Notes under the pieces: model-generated
What the model saw: the letters and a program-made list of their open reading frames with translations, nothing else
Databases searched by the model: none
Told to the model about the DNA's origin: nothing
In this document: positions 46,045 through 56,764 of the stretch, piece by piece
Numbering within the stretch: the first letter of the stretch is position 1
Layout: each line of letters starts with the position of its first letter
Assembly: GCA_025602915.1 (NCBI GenBank)
Contig: JAHLJZ010000023.1
Span: 124,001 to 188,000, forward strand
Origin: Paraphysoderma sedebokerense
Taxonomy: Eukaryota; Blastocladiomycota; Physodermatomycetes; Physodermatales; Physodermataceae
Length of the DNA stretch: 64,000 nucleotides
Direction of reading: 5' to 3'
Program-made: the position numbers and the translations under genes

Positions 46045-46498
46045 GTCATGTATTTTATATCTTGGTCTAGAAGCAATATTTTAGTTAATTTAATTATGTG
46101 TTGAAACAAAGTTCTGTAGAATAACTGAAATAACTATGTAATCTTACTTTCAAGTTACTTGACGTTGATTTCGTCATAGGTCTAGCTGCTTGAATGTGAC
46201 CTAACTGCGCCTGATATGTATATCAGATGAGATATATAGTGGGGTACCTCGTCATTGGGGAGGATCTCAGATTGTAAATTACCATCAGTCGCGCAAAATG
46301 TGTCGTCAAAATTTCAATTTATATCCATGGTATATGGATTCTGTAATGTATTTTACAATATACAAGAAGGTATGCAGACATAGTCTTACATATATTTGAG
46401 TAACATTCAAACTATTTAAAAATTTATGATTATATAGAGTATCGTTTTATTCTACTTTTAATCTTTTTGTTTGGATTCCAGCTCGACTGACAAAATAA
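46045..46498. other. Convergent intergenic region
   Basis: 3' flanks of ERCC1 and CAP protein 1. No gene seen. The ATATATAGTGGGGT near 46226 resembles a TATA box but no open frame follows on that strand. Confidence 0.5.
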
Positions 46499-47577
46499 TT
46501 AAACTCTGCCAGGTTTTGTTCTTTGTCTTCGACAGCCACTAGGTCTATCCGGTTTTCCGTATGAAGGCGGTGTGCCTTTCGTTGGTTGCGGATTGTAACC
46601 TGGTTGTGTTCCGTCGGAAGGTGGGGTGTCCCTTGGCGGTTGCGGATTGTAACCTGGTGGTGTTCCATATGAAGGTGGAGTGTTTTTTGGAGGTTGGGGA
46701 TTGTAACCTGGCTGTGTTCCGCCCGAAGGTGGGGTGTCTCTTGGAGGTTGGGGATTGTAACCTGGTTTTCTATTTGAAGGGCGGCGCTTCGGTGGCATTT
46801 TATCTTCGGGAGCTGGACGAGAAGGAGTTTCCGTTTGCGGTGGTGGAGTAGGAGCTTCATTATTGGGAGGATTATTCGGCGCCTGATTAGTATCTGGACA
46901 CTTGGAATTTCCATTGGACGGTGCGGCAAAGACTTGAGTCCAGTATCTATTAACAACCGCAATTCCCATTTGCGTGTATGTCGGATTTAATATGTTGGCT
47001 CGATGCCCAGATGATCTCATCCAAGTATTGACAACTTCTTGGGGACTTGCCTGGTTCCACGCTTGAAATGATAAAACGTGAGTTTGTGTGTCATAATAAA
47101 TAGGGTCAAGTAATAATATTTCGGTGTTACGTACCCACATTCTCCGCGGCGCCTCTATACTGATATCCATTTTGCCTAATTCGAGTGAACGGTGAACTTC
47201 CGTCACTCCCTGTATGTGACATTCTGCCTGATCTTGCTTGATCTTGTGAATGCAATGATGCGGAATCCATTAGCTTAGGATCCAAGCAGAGTTCTGAGAG
47301 TCCTCTCTGTCTTCGCTCTATTGTTGAAATTCGATAAAGGGAAAGGAGAAAAGCAGAAGGGAGAGTTAACGATACAATCCTAATTGCCTCAATTGGTGTT
47401 AAATATAATTAACATACCCTGGTTAACTAAATTCAAGACGGTAATTTCGTCGTTTGTCACGGGCCTTGAATATCCTTGACGTCGGTGCAACCGATGGGCT
47501 CTCAGACCAGCTGGGGAGCCATATACGTCAGTCATGACTATTAGAATAAAGACTAGGAGTAAAGTAATCTTGAGCAT
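46499..47577 (-). CDS. CAP/SCP (PR-1-like) secreted protein 1 with four 18-residue repeats
   Basis: Cysteine-rich-secretory/PR-1 superfamily protein; fungal members bind sterols or lipids and are exported. Start at 47577: MLKITLLLVFILIVMTDVYG, then a short pro-region with dibasic RLHRRQGYSRPV, a likely Kex2-type site. Domain marks: NDEITVLNLVNQ, W in the GNTxxY-like region, SSGHRANILNPTYTQMGIAV and NRYWTQVFAAPSNGNSKCP. The C-terminal third is Pro-rich with four 18-residue repeats of the PGYNPQPPRDTPPSGGTQ type (54-bp period), ending in a basic tail with one Cys (SGCRRQRTKPGRV). Four exons or so. It belongs to a family of three in this window. Confidence 0.82.
46555..46775 (-). repeat. 54-bp tandem repeat inside CAP protein 1
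   Basis: The block GGATTGTAACCTGG recurs at 46590, 46644, 46698 and 46752, exactly 54 bp apart. The units code for PGYNPQP-type repeats. Copies differ at a few bases, so they are not just assembly duplicates. Confidence 0.92.
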
Positions 47578-48559
47578 TTTGAATTTGAGAAGCCCAAAGG
47601 ATTCGAATAGTATTTGTTTACGGTAATACAACAAGTCGAAATTTTTTAAAAGGAGCACTAGTCAACTTATATAGCAGCCGAAAGCGCATTAGAAGCTAGG
47701 TATTATCATGTGGAAAGCATTCATCGATTAATTATATCGCACAGGAAACTGAGCTAATTTCAATTCTTTTCCGCCTTCAGTATTTGAGAAAACAGTTATG
47801 AATGGAGTGCATTATAACTTGCACAATCCGCGTGCATCGCCCGCGAGCTTATTGAGTTTTAAGTTAATTCATTAGCTGGTTAAATTTCAGCCGAAAAATA
47901 TTTAACAACAAACGTAATTAAAATTAGTGCCGCCCAAGAATGCAGCCTTGTTTTAAAATTGGCGACATTCACATGCTGTGAGAATTCTTAAGGCAATATA
48001 TTGTTCAGCTTAAACAGTATTGGCTCAGAATCAGCAAATACTTCAAACTGCTAAAAATGCGTAAAAACATTCATTCATGATGCATCTTTCTGTTTGTAGT
48101 TTATTAACTTTGTCATATCAATAAATTATGTACTGGTTGGTTTGTTGTGGAATTTGATTTTCACTTATAAACCTCACAGGATACCGGAGAATATTTATAT
48201 TTCATCACCAAACCGTACTATATTAGAGAAAGCTTGTAGTTAAAGCTATCCGCTGCATATTTTGAATTAAAAACACCCAGCAAATAATTGGAAAAGCTTC
48301 CTTCCTTTCCTTATGATTTCAGTACTCTTATATTTCAGCTTTGTGCACGACACTTGCTAAGGTGACAGTCGCAGTGTACTGATAAATCAATTGTGTAGAT
48401 CTAATCAATGAAACTATGAATTGCATTATTTAAGTTACTGGAGAGTTTATTGACTGTCAAAACCTATTTGACTAATATATCCATTTATGATTTAAAGGGT
48501 ATAACTCATAATCGCAGTTAAATATTCTTGACCGGTGCCAGACCGATTGACAAGATAAC
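47578..48559. other. Intergenic; CAP-1 promoter and CAP-2 3' flank
   Basis: A minus-strand TATA box (TATATAAG) lies at 47666-47673, about 90 bp before the CAP-1 start. The remainder is AT-rich and no gene is seen. Confidence 0.55.
47666..47673 (-). promoter_or_regulatory. TATA box of CAP protein 1
   Basis: TATATAAG on the minus strand, about 90 bp upstream of the start at 47577. A similar TATATAT lies in the same relation to CAP protein 2 (near 49611-49617). Confidence 0.5.
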
Positions 48560-49557
48560 TCAATGCATCAATTTTGATCTTCTTTTCAAGCACACTTTTT
48601 GTCCTTTCGGTCTTCCATATGATGGTGGGGCGCCATATGAGGGTTGGGTTCCGTATGATGGAGGCGAAGTTGGCCGCGGTGGGGTACCTGAAGTTGTTGG
48701 TGCTGCACTTGTAGTTGTCGTAGTTGCAGCACTTGTAGCTGTAGGTGCGGTACTTGTCGTTGTAGAGGGTGCTTTTGAAGTTGAAGTTGTCGGATTTGGC
48801 GTCGACGAGGAAGAAGTCGAGGTGGTTGATCGAGGTGGAGGTGGAGGCGGAGTCTCACTTTTGGGAGGAGGATTCTGAGCCTGGTTGATATTCGGACATT
48901 TAGAATTTCCGTTGGACGGCGCAGCAAAATTCTGAGTCCAGTATCGCTGTCCTTTACTATCGGGCACACCTGCGATTCCCATTTGAGTATAATCTGGATT
49001 CAAAATATTGGCTCTGTGTCCTGGGGACTTCATCCATCCATCCATAACAGCTTGTGGGCTTCCATAGTTGAATGCTGGGCAACGAAAAAGAGTGAGTTTT
49101 ACGTCTCGAGCTATTTGAGGAGAGGGCGAATTCTCGATACTTACCGACGTTCTCCCCGGCAGTTCTAAATTGATATCCTTGTCGATTTATGCGCACAAAA
49201 GGAGAACTTCCGTCACTTCCATCATGTGCCATTTTACCAGAGATAGCCTGATCCTGGGAATGCACAAATGCAGAGTCCATAAGTTTGGGGTCTAAACAGA
49301 CTTCCTTTAATCCAGCCTTTCGTCGTTCTATTATTTAAGATATCAATACTGAATTAGTTTCATATTTTAATGCATGTTGCGTTAGAGTTAATCTTACCTT
49401 GATTAACTAGATTTAGAACTGCAATTTCATCATTAGATACAGGCCTCGAATATCCTTGACGTCGATACAATCGATGGACTCTCAGACCGGCTGATAGACC
49501 ATAGGCGTCGTTCACAATTGCAAGAATGAAAACGAGGAGTAAGATTATCTTAAACAT
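48560..49557 (-). CDS. CAP/SCP (PR-1-like) secreted protein 2
   Basis: Close paralogue of the preceding gene. Signal peptide MFKIILLLVFILAIVNDAYG, then VHRLYRRQGYSRPVSNDEIA with the same dibasic pro-site. Domain marks: MDSAFVHSQDQAISGKMAHD, FRTAGENVG, SPGHRANILNPDYTQMGIAG, and QRYWTQNFAAPSNGNSKCPN. A Thr/Ser/Ala low-complexity linker replaces the 18-residue repeats of CAP 1. The end reads PPSYGTQPSYGAPPSYG and a basic Cys-containing tail, QKVCLKRRSKLMH. Four exons. The conserved CAP His/Glu positions look present. Role (sterol export, host or substrate interaction) not readable. Confidence 0.84.
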
Positions 49558-50603
49558 ATTGGTATTGATAGCTCTAAATGAAGCGGAGCGATCCGATGAA
49601 TACCGTCATATATATCTAGGTTGAATCTTGACCATGGACAAAGGCTTATCCGACATCTGTACTGCTGCCGGCGCATTTAAGGGCTCGACCTATTGTTTGG
49701 GGCGCATTCATAAATTCATGACATCGCACAGTCAGCTAGAGTAATGGTTGTGCTTCTTTGTGCAATCCGTATGCGTGGCGGCGATTATGAATAGGAGGCA
49801 ATGAAGGTGGCACTGTTGCGGTGCGGAACAGGCTTGTCTTCAATAAGTTCAATCATTTCATCAGCTAATTAAGCATCGATCAAAATAATTTTTGCTGCGA
49901 AGCTAAGTCAAACTCTTGGCACCTGACAATATTGCCTAATGACAAACAGAATCGGCAAAATTAAAACCTCTTATAATTTTTATCATGTGCATTTTCCGGC
50001 GCAGTCCCAGCAATACTCCAGCAATGTGCCGCATCCACTAACATTAGTCAATCTTAGTTCATCATTGAGGCCATAATTATTTACTACTTGTGTATGAATA
50101 TGCGGTCATCAAATTGCACCGCCTCTCTTTGAAATCTATATCTTTGTTCTGAAGCGTTGGACCTCGGTAGCAAGGGGTTTTCATTCCACACATGAGGATA
50201 GTTTTTTTGATGCACTCATAAGTTCTGGTGCACATCAACCCAATCAGCGTAGCGGTAGCACAATCCGGCGATTGGAGGGTTGATGGCGGGGCGGCAAGGG
50301 ATGGGATGTCAGATCCCCTGTCGGTTGTCCACAAGTCCGCAGGGCTGAGATTAAACACCGACTGAAACTTTAAAAGAATACAATCGCATCTCCGTGTATG
50401 AAGTGTATGGGATGATGTAAATACGCTTGTCTGTTGTTTGTTTAGACTAGTTTATCCGTAAATCCATCTTCCTCTCTTTTCCCCCGGACTTTTATATCAG
50501 TCGTTTTCGTCCAGAACAGGCCCTTTGAGTACGGCTTTTGAGGTAACACCAACAACTCTACTACATCCATCGACCTGATTCAAGGAACAAACACAACACC
50601 TCC
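49558..50603. other. Divergent intergenic region between CAP protein 2 and WOPR gene 1
   Basis: Contains the CAP-2 promoter and the WOPR-1 upstream region with a WOPR-like site at 50364-50376. A 93-codon minus frame at 50077-50358 is not supported. Confidence 0.5.
50364..50376 (-). promoter_or_regulatory. Candidate WOPR-binding site upstream of WOPR gene 1
   Basis: On the minus strand the sequence reads CTTTTAAAGTTTC, containing TTAAAGTTT, the core reported for Wor1-type WOPR proteins. It is about 230 bp before the ATG at 50604. A single site of this AT-rich sort can arise by chance. Confidence 0.35.
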
Positions 50604-52291
50604 ATGACGTCAATTGCATCGATGTCCCTCCCTCAGCAGTACCTTCCGCATCCGTCGTCGTCACCCACACTTCGATACAGAATCGAAAATGTCATGGACG
50701 CCGTACTGTTGGTTGAAGCTTCTAGATTGGGCATTGTCACTAGAATGAAGACAAGATTGAGCGATTCGTACCAGAGAGGTATTGAACCAGGCACTGCGTT
50801 CATCTACGATGAGGAGGAGAGCCGCATAAAACGATGGACTGATGGAATGAGGTGTGTGAATTATCTTTGTGATCTTCAAACCACATATGCGATCAGCAAT
50901 TGACCATTATTTTTCGTCATGAACGACAGCTGGAGTGCAGGTCGAGTGTCTGGAGGTTAATAGACTTATATGCATTTCACCAATGATTTTCTCATGCTAA
51001 ACTATATCTCTTTGCAGCATTCCTTTTGTACAAAGAACAAGCTCAGAATGGTATCCGTTTAGAAATGTCGTTCTTCAAAAAAACCCTCCTTGTAGAATCA
51101 AGCTCAGGTCAAAAGTATCACCTGGTCTATTACGGCGTCGATCCTGCATCCTTCCCTCAAATAAAAGATCTTCCTCGACCGATTGAAGTATTCAACTTTC
51201 GAATTCGCCGAAACACATATCCGAAGTTAGAAATCGCCCATCAATTACAGCCCCAATACCCTGAATTCTTTGTCGATCCCATTGAAGATTTCAAGCCCCG
51301 TCTCAATCCATCCGCCTACCCGCAAACTGAAGCACCAATGTCGGCATCCCACTTTGAACCGCACAATTATGAACCTCTGAATGTTATCAGCCAGCAAAGG
51401 ACGAATGGAAATACCGCCGAAATTTCAAGTTCAATCGGTGTCATCCGACCATACCCTTACCCTTCTCCAGACGTATATCATGTACAAATGCCCTATCCAG
51501 ATTTGCCAAATGAATTTGCTTTTCGTAAAGTTCAAAATCAGCATATTCGAGAACATTCTTCCTATCATCAGGGAGTGCATCCTTCCTATCAAGTCCCTGA
51601 ATCATTCTCAGTAAAGGATTTTACAGATGTATCAACATTAGCATTTCAAGATCACAACACACACGAACGTTATAATAATCACTTCGCCTACTCACAATCG
51701 TCAGTATCGCTGCCATTGGATCATCATCAACAGCATTTCCACCATTCTTACCGTCAGTTTTCTCCTATTCCCTCCCATCCCCCGTCCAGAACGTCTCCTG
51801 TACCTACAACCGAATATAATTTACACACGAACGAGAATCTTTCATCAATTGGTCACTATCATTCCGAGAATTCACCCGAGTCATCGGAGATATATTCGTC
51901 TCGTCAGAAAGCAGCATCGTCTCCTCTACGGAGTTCGACAACAACAACTGAGCAATCATCTAAACTGTCGCACTTTGCCGATATTGTCACCGAAATCGCG
52001 GGATACGAAAAGTCGAAGACACGGCAACCGCCTGAGATACCTTCAAACGCTATTGCATCGTCGGTGGACTTACTGGTGGCAGTTGACTCTTCTGTAAAGG
52101 GATACGGTGACCGAGAAAATTATAATACACAGAGAACCCAAGTTGGTAAGCGGAAGCTAGATTATCATCAGTATAACGCATTCAAAGAATCTAATAGATT
52201 CACATATGAAAATCATGAAGGAGATAAAAATGTAGTGGATGGAGAAACGAAAAAGAGGAAAACGTCGATAGGATTTTTGTTGAATGGATGA
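50604..52291 (+). CDS. WOPR-domain (Gti1/Pac2, Wor1/Ryp1 family) transcription regulator 1
   Basis: Fungal-specific DNA-binding regulator; relatives control morphological switching, sporulation and effector genes. WOPRa: LRYRIENVMDAVLLVEASRL, RMKTRLSDSYQRGIEPGTAF, YDEEESRIKRWTDGM. Two introns (GTGTGT...GACAG and GTTAAT...TTGCAG) bracket a mini-exon giving SWSAGRVSGAF. WOPRb: SFFKKTLLVESSSGQKYHLV and YYGVD, followed by LPRPIEVFNFRIRR, YPKLEIAHQL. A long His/Ser/Tyr/Pro-rich disordered region follows, then two short blocks shared with the second paralogue: LSHFADIVTEIAGYEK and the extreme C-terminus KKRKTSIGFLLNG. A basic cluster in the tail may be a nuclear signal. Confidence 0.92.
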
Positions 52292-53027
52292 TTGAAAAAT
52301 GGAAGTATTGGGGCTAATGCCGTTGTAGAAATAGATTACAGAAAACTGATGCCTAGCTGATATATGGCACTGCAATATTGGTCTGTTTGAATAAGCATAA
52401 GTTATTTTGCGATGTAATTATTTGTGAGATTGTCCCATTCTTTGCATTATGTATTGTTGTATTTTATCAGCATTTATAACTATAAAAATTACTTTTGTTT
52501 GCTATGAGACAAAATGATGTTTCAAAAAAATATTTAACGAAACAGTCTTTTTAACAGCAATTCATGGTGAAAAAGGAATTAAGGTCGCGCATATACCGTG
52601 AATCAATCATCTCATGTCTACTCATTTAGGTCAGATAAAATCATGTAATTTGGGGGACCGTATAATATCCGTTATGCGTATCTATGCGACAAGAGGAACT
52701 CTTAAATTGTGAATTAATTGGAAATCAATCCAAGCTTCTCATATCGGAAGTTAAATAATATACTCAATCCATACGCAACCAAAATTTCTCTTCCGTCCTA
52801 GCATTGCTCAGATTAAGAACTGAATTCTTTATTAGCTATATATAACTACATAGATTTAAGTGAATTAAATTTATTTATGTAAATCTAAAAATTATCAGTT
52901 CTTTATTGAGTCTCACTAATCCTCTGGGATTGAGACTTAAGTCACTAAAAAATGACCAAAGAAGTAAAAATTCAAAATCCAACATTTATTGTATTTATTT
53001 ATTGATTAATACATAAAGTGAATGGCT
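52292..53027. other. Convergent intergenic region
   Basis: AT-rich; no gene or repeat family recognised. Confidence 0.5.
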
Positions 53028-54036
53028 TTAATATGAAGGTTTTCCGTAGCTCAATGTTCTCTTCTTGATACAAACTCTGCGAGGGGTCGCCTTTCCGTAA
53101 CTGTAACTGTTGGATGTCGGTGTTGAAGTAGGATTAGATTGTGCAGGTGTACTTGCAGGTGTGGACGTTGGTGTTGAGGCTGGCTTCGGGGTTGATGCTG
53201 TGGAAGGAGCTTTTGGAGTAGTGTTGCGATTAGCGGCTTGGACGTTGACGTTCTGCTTTCTTGCGTTATTATTATTTCTTACGGGATTTGCAGGTCGTGG
53301 ATTATTTGTCTGAGGGGCAGTATTACCCGAGGTTCCATATTGACCAGCAGTAGAAGGAATACATTCAGAGTCCAATCCAGCACCAAATAACTGAGTCCAA
53401 TATTTTCGTCCGTCAGACCCAACAAAAGATGCAATGCCCATTTGTGAGAATCCTCGGTTCATGATGTTGGCACGATGCCCGGGAGAGTCCAGCCAGCCCT
53501 AAAGACGTATAATTTATAAGCCTTTAATTAATAAAATATTAGAAATTATTATATGTACCTGGACAACCGCGCCAGCAGACGTATAGCCAACTGCAACATT
53601 TTCACCTGATGCTCGAGACGGATAGTTTTCCTGTCTCAGACGATCCTATAATTCAATCATATAAATTAGAAAAGCCTACAAGAGTAACATCTTAGAAGTG
53701 AAACTTACGCTAAAACTGCTGCCGTCAGAACCAACATGGCTCATCTTTCTTGTGCGAGCTTGATCTTGAGAATGCTCTAATGCGGCTTGCATTAATCGTG
53801 GTTCGAGGCAAACATCATTACCGCGGCCACGGGCTATTAGAAGGAAACCAACAAAGTTAATCTTGCTAGTCTGCGAATCTGTAGCTCCAAAAACCTGCAC
53901 TGAAATTACCTTGATTTATAAGTCTCAAGACTTCTAACACTTCGCCGTCAACAGCGAATCGTTTGGTAAGGGGAACAGCTGAGACCTGCACAGCAAGTAC
54001 GACAGCGATGATAGTAAAGAGGGTTGAGAAATGCAT
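53028..54036 (-). CDS. CAP/SCP (PR-1-like) secreted protein 3
   Basis: Third, more divergent CAP paralogue. Signal peptide MHFSTLFTIIAVVLAVQVSA, then VPLTKRFAVDGEVLEVLRLI with a Lys-Arg processing site instead of Arg-Arg. Domain marks: CLEPRLMQAALEHSQDQART, KMSHVGSDGSSFS, SGENVAVGYTSA, GWLDSPGHRANIM and FSQMGIASFVGSDGRKYWTQ. The C-terminal low-complexity linker is Asn/Thr/Ser/Pro-rich with TPTSTPASTPAQ repeats, and it ends in a basic Cys-containing tail, RRVCIKKRTLSYGKPSY, like the other two. Five exons. Separated from CAP 2 by WOPR gene 1, so it is not a simple tandem copy. Confidence 0.83.
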
Positions 54037-55049
54037 TGATTTGTATAGTGTGTGTGGAAAAATCGGGGTAATTTGTATCAAACAAATACACAAGAGGTCT
54101 ATAAAATCTAAAATTTAAAATCTAATAGAGAAAGTAGGGTTCAGGAGTTGTTGAGGCGGTGGGGTTAAGGGATATAAATACAATGTGGTGCGGTATGCAC
54201 AAGGCTACTAATTGGGGGAAAATAAAGTGAACAACCGTTTATTGTTATATAAGGTAACGAGCAATGTACTTTAGATCTCATTGTTATTGTTGTGGCACCG
54301 GCCTCATTAATTTTTGAATAACCTGATTAAGTGGGAAGGTGCCTCAATAATATACGACGTGTGTGGCACCGTTGATTGGTCGGTACAACATCGTATGGAG
54401 AGCATCCAATTCATCTCATTCGTTTCGACCAACCACTAGATTCAGTGAACAATTTTCAATAATATTTGTGCCAGCCAAGACGCTCGGCCTTTCCCCCCGA
54501 TTGTAATCAAGTCCTACATAGACATGATGCCATAGCTTGGTAGAGTCTTGTGCATGTGCTACTGTTGGCTGCCCCATGATGAGCGTCAGTTGGACGCACG
54601 AATTATATAATTGTATTGTGAATACGGCGATACATGAGTGTGTGAATAATTGTCCAGCAATAAAGTGCTTATGTCCAAATAGGTTCAATCGCTCGACATT
54701 ACGAAAAGTTTTGAGTGCCAATCTCATGAAAAGTCAAGGCAGCCTAACTATCTCTTAAAAATTTTAATAGCGTCAACTCACATTGCTATGCCTTCATTAT
54801 TTTCAGGATTTATTTGATAATTGTAAGTACTAAAAAGTGCGGCCGATCTTGATTACATTAGTTCATAGTCTACAGTGGCTTATCCAAAGATCGAGATTTC
54901 AGTGCATTTCCGATAAAATGCAACTGTGTTATGGTTTTAAAGCAATAAAGATAATTCTGGGGATATCGTGGAAACCAGGACCTTAGCGTAACCAATTTTC
55001 GTAATCGTCGCAAACAAAAATCAAAGCAATATCAAAATCAATTTAATAT
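54037..55049. other. Intergenic; CAP-3 promoter region
   Basis: No gene recognised. Frames at 54416-54727 (minus) and 54537-54758 (plus) overlap on opposite strands without motifs. Confidence 0.5.
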
Positions 55050-56433
55050 TTATTTTCCTTTCTTTGCCTTCAATTTCGCCATTTTCTTATTCATCTTCTT
55101 TTTATCCTTCAAATATTGAGTCATACCATCATCGCCTGCTTTTTCACTGGAAATTAATCCTCCAAATTTGCCTTTTTTCTTGCCCATTTCGCTTCCAGCT
55201 CCTTCACCGTTTCCATCTCTTTCCATGCCATCAAATACTCTTTTTCGCTTCAAACCTGTAATACCTCCACCGCGACTCTGATTTTCAGCTACAACATCAT
55301 CAACTCCTTCCCAACTTCCTCTGCCAAAGTCACTCAATAGATTAGAAACCTCATCGTTCATGCCGACCCTAACTTGTCTTCTCAATTTCGCCATTTTCTT
55401 CTCTTGTTTGGTATAATTTACACGGATAAAATTCGACTCCTCAAAATCTGTTTTTTCTTTGAAATGGTGATCTATTTTCTCGAGTTTAGATGACATAGAA
55501 GTACCACCATCGGTAGGTTGTTGCTCCGGTAGTTCAGAAAACTCATGCGATAAATCTTTAATTAACCGAGATCGTGACGCCCGAACGAGGGATTTCATTT
55601 TTAATTTCTCCACTGCGAGAGCAAAAATGGTAGAGGAAAGTTAGAATATTTACAAGAATAAATGTAAGTATAAATACGAAATAAAGTACCTTTATCGCCT
55701 TCATCGTAATGAACAGGTGCCACCTTAGGCGGTCTGTAAATTCCCGTCTTTTCATCTTCTCCTTCTTCGTCTTCCTGATCCTTATCTTCAACTCCACCAA
55801 TGACTAAATTAGAAGGGTTAGGTTTGAACATCAACGGATCCGCCCCTTTTGCTAGGCCAACACCGCCAGTACTTCCTCCATCAGTTAAAGATGAGCTAGC
55901 GGAATTCACATTCTTTATCAGCTTATCTATTCTATATTTCAATTTGGTTTCGATATGTTTTATTTTCTCCAAAACAACTCTGTCTTCCAAGAGCGCCGAT
56001 AAAGTGGGAGTAGATTGGATTGATGACCCACGAAGTTTGAGTGAAGTTAAGTGGGATAGTGAAGTGATATAATCTAGCAGAGTATCTGATAACGCACGAC
56101 ATTAGAATCACATAACATTAATATAGTGTCCCAGGTTTATAAGAGATACTAACGGTTTTTAACCTCCAAAAATGACAATCCTTTCGTCGTTTCCATGTTG
56201 TCTGATTTGATCCTATGATTATTTCAATGCAAGCAAACCTTTATTGTTAACTCCTGATTACCACTGTATTGAATAGATGGAACTGCTCACCTTTCCAATA
56301 TCCCTTTTACTCCTTCTCTCACCTCTTTGATTCGTTCAGTATATCCATTCACCAATTTCAAAAATTCTTCTTGTTGTTCTTCTAATGTCTGGGGTGGTTT
56401 TGGAGAGGATGATGGTGGTATCAATGGCGCCAT
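55050..56433 (-). CDS. lcp5: Lcp5/neuroguidin, Sas10/Utp3/C1D-family U3 snoRNP protein
   Basis: Nucleolar factor for early 18S rRNA processing in the small-subunit processome. Start at 56433 (MAPLIPPSSS), then EEQQEEFLKLVNGYTERIKE. The Sas10/C1D domain follows in the next exons: LLDYITSLSHLTSLKLRGSS and LEDRVVLEKIKHIETKLKYR with IDKLIKNV, the signature helices of Lcp5/neuroguidin. Then GIYRPPKVAPVHYDEGD, also typical. The C-terminal exon is charged (KKMAKLRRQVRVGMNDEVSN, LKRKRVFDGMERDG) and ends in a Lys-rich tail, KMNKKMAKLKAKKGK. Four or five exons. It is head-to-head with nothing; eIF2-gamma lies 330 bp upstream on the same strand. Confidence 0.87.
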
Positions 56434-56764
56434 CTTCGTTTGTTTCGAGTGGCTAATCGTTGGAGTCTGTTGCGGAATGTAAATAATGATGAAACGATTC
56501 ACTGGAAAGTAGGAAAATTCGTTCTAACAACCTTAATTACAGAATCACGTGAATGGTTGCCGGTGGACAACCGTCAAAACTCAAATGTCCGTCGGATTTG
56601 AATTTAAAAAGGCATTGGATTATACTGGGGTTTTTGTTATACAAAACTACTATTTTCTGCAATGAGAAATCTGGAAGCTACGCTGCGGCAGATTGCTGTT
56701 TCTCTGTTGATAGCTTTCCCTTATTCCTCCGTTCTACTTCCAGGTCCAATATTGGTCTTTGCAT

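Noticed and set aside
46220-46240. TATATAG-like box on the plus strand after ERCC1
   Set aside because: No gene follows on that strand; probably incidental AT-rich sequence.
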